NCBI GenBank assembly: GCA_900169235.1
Contig: FWCC01000132.1
Span: forward strand, 62,001-126,000
Reading direction: 5' to 3'
DNA from: Zarea fungicola
Taxonomy: Eukaryota > Ascomycota > Sordariomycetes > Hypocreales > Cordycipitaceae
Length of the DNA stretch: 64,000 bases
The position numbers and the translations under genes were made by a program. Below the pieces are notes generated by a model. The model was not told the DNA's origin. It ran no database searches and saw only the letters and a program-made list of their open reading frames with translations. This document shows positions 59,346 through 64,000 of the stretch, piece after piece; positions within the stretch are counted from its first letter, which is position 1, and each line of letters begins with the position of its first letter.

Positions 59346-61016
59346 ATGATCAGCCTCACGATGAAGATTCTTGCCTTTGCAACAGTTCTGCTGGCAGCTG
59401 CCTCTGCCCATAAAGCTGGAAATGATGGCTATATATCCCACAATGGCGACAATGCTCACCCGCATACACGTGTCTGCACCGAAAATCCGCCACTCTTCCC
59501 GTTCCTGACGAAACTTAGAGACAGCGCGGTAGAATTGCTCTTTGGTCGACATCCTGCGAAAGATGCTAGTATGCCGATATCTAGTATTGAGAGTCTGCGC
59601 AGCAAGTACGCCAACGAAGTCGTTATAAGATTCAATGTTACAAATACAGAAGAAGAAACGGCGCTTGCTGAAGCGTCTACTCGGCTCTTCCTCGATATCT
59701 GGGGTACCACGAGTGATTATGTTGATATTCGCATGCACATCAATCAGGTCTCGCCTCTTCTTGCAATGCTTCCAGAGCCACTTTCAACTTCACATTTTAC
59801 GTTAATATCCGATCTTGCGAGAGCCATATATGAATCCCTCCCAAAAAATACGGCCTCTGTTCTGGAGCAGGGCTTACGTAAAGGCTCTTTAGGTCCTCTT
59901 GCAGCTTCTGATAACCTTTTCTTCACGAGATACCACCCGTTAAGGACAGTTATGCAGTGGATGCAACTCTTGGAGTCTATTTTTCCAGAGCACGTCCAAT
60001 ACATGTCTATAGGTCAATCATCCGAAGGGCGAGAGATCCCCGCACTGCGAGTTGGTCGCCCTAGCATGAACTCTGGAACCAGCCCGAGGAAAACAATGGT
60101 TGTTACTGCTGGACTACATGCGCGCGAATGGATATCGACTACGACAGCTAATTATGTGGCTTGGGCACTCATCACCGAGTTCAACAAGGACCCCATAATT
60201 ACAGAATTCCTACACCACTTCGACGTGATATTCATACCTATCCTCAATCCAGACGGAATGGACTATTCGTGGCAACATGATAGACTTTGGCGTAAATCCA
60301 GACAGGAAACCAATCTACGAATGTGCAAAGGATACGACCTGGATCGCTCTTTCAGCTTCGGCAAGAGCTTTGAGCATGCACAAACTGATCCCTGCTCCGA
60401 GGATTACGGTGGCGAAAGACCGTTTGAGGCTACTGAGGCGGCAGTGCTTGCAAAATGGTCTCGTAACGAAAAGGAGCTGCACAATGTGCAGTTTGTTGGA
60501 ATGATAGACTATCACTCATACTCCCAACAAATACTTTTCCCGTACGCCTATACGTGCGCCATTGAGCCACCAAACTTAGAGAACTTAGAAGAGCTTGCAG
60601 CTGGTATTGCAAAAACCATTCGTTTGTCAAGTGGGGAGGCCTACAGTGTTTCACCGGCATGTGACGCTGCGCTCGTCGCGGACAAGCCTAAACACAACGT
60701 CTCACGAACTAGAATCAACGAAGGGACTGGCTCTGCGATGGACTGGTTCTACCAGGAAATGAAGGCTCACTTCAGCTACCAAATCAAATTGCGTGACCAT
60801 GGATTGTATGGCTTTCTACTCCCGCAAGAGGAGATTATTCCAACGGGGCAGGAGATGTTCTTTGTCATGAAGTATGTGGCAGATTATTTGCTTGGCAACA
60901 ACGGGATTGAAATGGTCAAAGAAACAACAAATAATGCAGCCCAAATACCAATGAAGGGCGCGGCGGACGAGACCGTGAGAAACCAGGAACTTCGTCGCAG
61001 CCGCATTCGCAGGTAG
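59346..61016 (+). CDS. ecm14: ECM14-like metallocarboxypeptidase (M14), probably inactive
   Basis: A secreted M14 carboxypeptidase-like protein of the ECM14 group, described in yeast as cell-wall-related and catalytically inactive. One exon, 556 residues. The N-terminus has a signal-peptide pattern (MKILAFATVLLAAASA after a five-residue leader with a first ATG). Residues about 75-185 are a propeptide-like region. The zinc ligands are present: His258 and Glu261 in GLHAREWIST and His390 in DYHSYSQQILF. At the position of the general-base glutamate (usually FELRD) the sequence reads YQIKLRDHG, Lys at about residue 481. The usual DLNRN is DLDRS. Both changes fit the known ECM14 substitution pattern. 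The C-terminus is basic (RRSRIRR). Confidence 0.9.
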   Translation: MISLTMKILAFATVLLAAASAHKAGNDGYISHNGDNAHPHTRVCTENPPLFPFLTKLRDSAVELLFGRHPAKDASMPISSIESLRSKYANEVVIRFNVTNTEEETALAEASTRLFLDIWGTTSDYVDIRMHINQVSPLLAMLPEPLSTSHFTLISDLARAIYESLPKNTASVLEQGLRKGSLGPLAASDNLFFTRYHPLRTVMQWMQLLESIFPEHVQYMSIGQSSEGREIPALRVGRPSMNSGTSPRKTMVVTAGLHAREWISTTTANYVAWALITEFNKDPIITEFLHHFDVIFIPILNPDGMDYSWQHDRLWRKSRQETNLRMCKGYDLDRSFSFGKSFEHAQTDPCSEDYGGERPFEATEAAVLAKWSRNEKELHNVQFVGMIDYHSYSQQILFPYAYTCAIEPPNLENLEELAAGIAKTIRLSSGEAYSVSPACDAALVADKPKHNVSRTRINEGTGSAMDWFYQEMKAHFSYQIKLRDHGLYGFLLPQEEIIPTGQEMFFVMKYVADYLLGNNGIEMVKETTNNAAQIPMKGAADETVRNQELRRSRIRR

Positions 61017-61720
61017 AGAGCGGAGTGTAATTTACCAACTACCTATGAATCAATTGGCTACCAGAAAAATTGCACTAGCTCTTCGGCCTTGTAATGGCAG
61101 TCGAGGTGGCCAGTAGCCCGTTGCCTGTTGAAAAAAAAAAAAAAAAACAGGCTATAACAATAAGGCCAGCTGTGGATTAGATCGGGATTAACATCGGGTA
61201 CTGACACATTTTAGAAATTGAGAAGTTTCGTCAGTTGGCACCAAAGACGACGGCCTGGTTAGTTGGTTGTCTTATCGACCTGTCGCCTCCAGAGCTTCCC
61301 CTGCTCGATTGAGCAGCGAAGTGGCGGTCTCTGATTGGCTGATTCTTTCTTTATGTGAGTATTTCGACGAGTATATAAGAGGTTTTGGATGAAGCCTAGT
61401 AGGTTCATGATCAATAACTACAAGCTGTTAGCCATACATAACTGTTTGGCAAACTGCGGTTCCAACACCAAGAGTGTCCTGCTTAAACAGCCACATATTT
61501 GTTTTTTATTAATTTACCCAATGCCTAGCAAAACTGTTTTCGGGATGGCTATTGGAGTGGGTATGGAGAAGCTGCTGAAAGGCTAACTTTAACCTAAATA
61601 AGGAAGGGTGGGGTGGGTGGTGAAATTTAACTTTCACCTCATGTGACTCTCAAGTTATCTTGCCTTGACTATCTCCTCTCTTTCATTCCGCGCGACTGAG
61701 CAGAAAGAAATAAGCCAAAC
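61017..61720. other. spacer between ECM14 and aminopeptidase remnant
   Basis: About 0.7 kb with a 16-17-base A run near 61130-61147. Possible promoter of the downstream gene includes a TATATAAG-like word near 61373. No gene is seen. Confidence 0.5.
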
Positions 61721-64000
61721 ATGCGGAGACTAGCAAACTCCGCCGCTACTGATACAGCGATAAATGTCTCTGAACGTGATCTTCTCCCCACCAATGTTGT
61801 TCCCCGCCATTACCAACTGGACCTCGAGCCGGACTTGGACAACTTTACATTTAACGGGAAGGCTTTAATTGATCTTGACGTTGCTGAAGATTCAAATTTT
61901 ATTACTCTTAATTCAAAGGAGATTGTTATCACTAGTGTAAAAGTTACTCCCCAAAGGAAAGGAATCTGGTACGTTAATGCGCACTGCTGCCTGGCGCACT
62001 TGCGCCAGGATGCCTGCTATACAATTCAGAAGATACGGTCTTTGAATACAGAAGCTCCAGATTCTATTTTGAGATTCTATTATTGACTAACTTGTGCTGG
62101 GAAGCCTAGAGATCAAAGTCACTGAAGATGTGCAGCGGCAGGAAAGCACTATCTCATTGCAGATCGGCTCATCAAGGGTGAACATGTGCTGCTGGAGGTG
62201 AATTTTCTTGGAAAGTTAAACGACGACATGGTTGGATTTTACCGCTCCGGTTACCAAAAAGCTGATGGAACAAAGGGCTACATTGCGACTACCCAAATGG
62301 AGCCAACTGGTGCTAGACAGGCGTTCCCTTGTTTCGATGAGCCAGCACTCAAAGCTTCATTTGATATCACTCTTATTGCGGAAAAGCATTTAACCTGCCT
62401 GAGTAACATGCCCATTATGTCTGAAACTGATGTACAGTCAGTCATCACAGGCGCTCCCCGCAAGGCTGTCAGGTTCGCTACTTCTCCAATTATGTCAACC
62501 TACCTCGTGGCATTTGTAATCGGCGAACTTCATTACGTTGAATCAAAAGCTTTCCGTGTCCCTGTTCGTACTTATGTCACTATCGACCAGGATGTTGAAC
62601 ACGGTCGCTATGCGGCTGAACTCGGTGCTCGAACCCTGGAGCTTTTCGAGAAGGAGTTTGGTGTGGAATTTCCATTGCCCAAGATGGGCCAAATTGCAGT
62701 TCTTGATTTCGCTGAAGGAGCCATGGAGAACTGGGGTCTCATTGCATACCGGGCTGTCGATCTTCTGATAGAGCCGAATGCGGGTGCTGCGCGCAAGCGC
62801 CGTGTTACTGATACCGTTATACACGAGCTGGCTCACTCGTTTTATCCCGAGTGGGATATCTGGGGGCCGACTTTGTCTCTAGTTCGCTACAAGATGCGCT
62901 GCGGCTCGACTCACTTAGAAGCAGTCATCCTGTGGAAGTACCAGTCAAGAGTGCAAGCCAGATCCACCAGATCTTCGATGCAATCTCGTATGAAAAAGGT
63001 TGCTCTGTTCTACGAATGATTTCAGTTCATCTTGGCGAAGGCGTTTTTCTAAATGGAATTCAGGATTATCTCCAGAAGTTCGCGTATAAAAACACCACTA
63101 CAGAGGATCTCTGGAACTGTTTGAGTAACGCAAGTGGGAAGCCAGTGTCACAATTTATTTCCCCGTGGACACGGGAACAGGGATATCCTGTTGTGTCTGT
63201 TACCGAAAATACTGACAGCAGTACCGTGTTGGTTAAACAGAGCCGGTTCTTGAGCACAGGTGATGTCTCTCCGGAGAATGGCAAGACTATTTACCCAGTG
63301 ATTCTTGGTCTGCGCACTGACGCCGGGGTCGACAACTCGACGCTGTTGATGGAGAGAGATATGTATCGGAGCATTATGCCTTCTGGCTCTTACTTTAAAC
63401 TGAATGCTGAGCATTCCTCGGTCTATCGAACCCTCTACTCCCCAGAACTTCTTGCCCGTCTCGGAAAAGCCGCCCAAAATGGAACTTTGACGACCGCAGA
63501 CAGGACCGGTCTTGTCGCAGATGCTGCAGCCTTGACTGCAGCCGGTTACAGCAAGACATCCGAATTCCTCACATTGGTCCAGAGGTTTAAAGAAGATACA
63601 TCATTCTTCGTCTGGAAGGAAATTTTAATTGGCCTACGCGCAATTGCCGATGCTTGGATGTTCCAGGACCCGACTGTAGTGAAGGGACTGAAAGCCTTCA
63701 CAAAGGACACAATTAACCCAATTGTTCGTAAGCTTGGGTTTGACATTAAAGAGGGAGAGAGCCATGTAAATCAGCAATTAAAAGAGCTGATCTTGCAATG
63801 GGCAGCTTTTTGCGGGGACGTGGATACCATCCAGACTGCGCAAGAGCGGTTCAGAAAGAGTTTGAATGGCGACGTGCAGGCCATCCACCCCACGCTCAGG
63901 ACCACTATCTACTCGATCATCTCGCGATATGGTGGTGAAACTGAGGTACGTAAAAGTCGATTGTGGTGTTAGCAATCACGGGTGCGCAGCAACGCTAATA
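61721..64000 (+). pseudogene. M1 aminopeptidase (APE2/AAP1 type), decayed and cut by window end
   Basis: Homologue of puromycin-sensitive-type zinc aminopeptidases, which remove N-terminal residues from peptides in the cytosol. The start MRRLANSAATDTAINVSERD and LLPTNVVPRHYQLDLEPD are recognisable, and the exopeptidase motif GAMENWG is intact. The coding frame is broken several times. The splice at 61969-62109 (GTACGT to CCTAG) does not keep frame and reads into TGA. A one-base loss is needed near 62155-62159 (between STIS and ADRLIKGEH). HELAH at 62822-62836 is followed at once by SFYPEW, so about 31-32 residues including the second zinc-ligand NEGFA segment are missing. A further one-base loss is needed at the G5 run 62862-62866. 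Downstream the frame is open to an intron donor (GTACGT) at 63946 and runs off the window. Confidence 0.82.

Noticed and set aside
1..64000. CRISPR arrays, rRNA and tRNA genes
   Set aside because: No regularly spaced repeats were seen, and no rRNA-like stretch. No clear tRNA T-arm with a matching acceptor stem was found by eye; a covariance search could still find one.

Overview
The window is nuclear DNA of a filamentous ascomycete. Genes are interrupted by short introns (about 50-90 nt) with GTRNGT donors, CTAAC-like branch sites and YAG acceptors. The proteins match fungal families such as HRD1, glycogenin, Mdl-type ABC transporter, RTT103, TLG2, ECM14 and SRP72. Intergenic spacers carry clusters of a palindromic TACCTAGGTA motif that I associate with Sordariomycetes, especially Hypocreales. 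The order is inference; the species cannot be told.

Layout. (1) 1-12.28 kb is a gene desert in which I recognise no gene, RNA gene or intact transposon. (2) 12.3-25 kb carries an SDR oxidoreductase, the ER ubiquitin ligase HRD1, glycogenin, a mitochondrial-carrier-like protein and a flavin monooxygenase. The last two are divergent from one spacer. (3) 25-34.3 kb is a minus-strand run: a CDF-type metal transporter, a monoacylglycerol-lipase-like hydrolase, a mitochondrial half-ABC transporter, an unrecognised spliced frame and RTT103. (4) 35-48.7 kb holds clathrin light chain, a tiny spliced cytochrome c oxidase subunit VII-like gene, a large mitochondrial helical-repeat-like protein, the t-SNARE TLG2, calmodulin, AP-1 gamma-adaptin and an FAD/NAD oxidoreductase. 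(5) 48.9-61 kb holds an NCBP3-like RNA-binding protein, a fungal hypothetical protein, SRP72, a Sec7 ARF-GEF and the ECM14 carboxypeptidase homologue. (6) 61.7 kb to the end is a broken M1 aminopeptidase gene that runs off the window.

Most genes are housekeeping. Membrane traffic is notably represented within about 25 kb (clathrin light chain, TLG2, AP-1 gamma, Sec7 GEF), with SRP72 and HRD1 acting at the ER. Exon structures were worked out by hand from splice consensus plus reading frame; where lengths are given, the joined exons are a multiple of three and end in a stop.

The most interesting items are the decayed aminopeptidase (an internal loss that removes a zinc ligand, plus frameshifts), the glutamate-to-lysine change at the catalytic site of the ECM14 homologue, a GC-AG intron in the carrier gene, the repeated ELF motif in the NCBP3-like protein, and the intergenic TACCTAGG palindrome clusters. 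I saw no CRISPR array, rRNA, convincing tRNA or complete mobile element.
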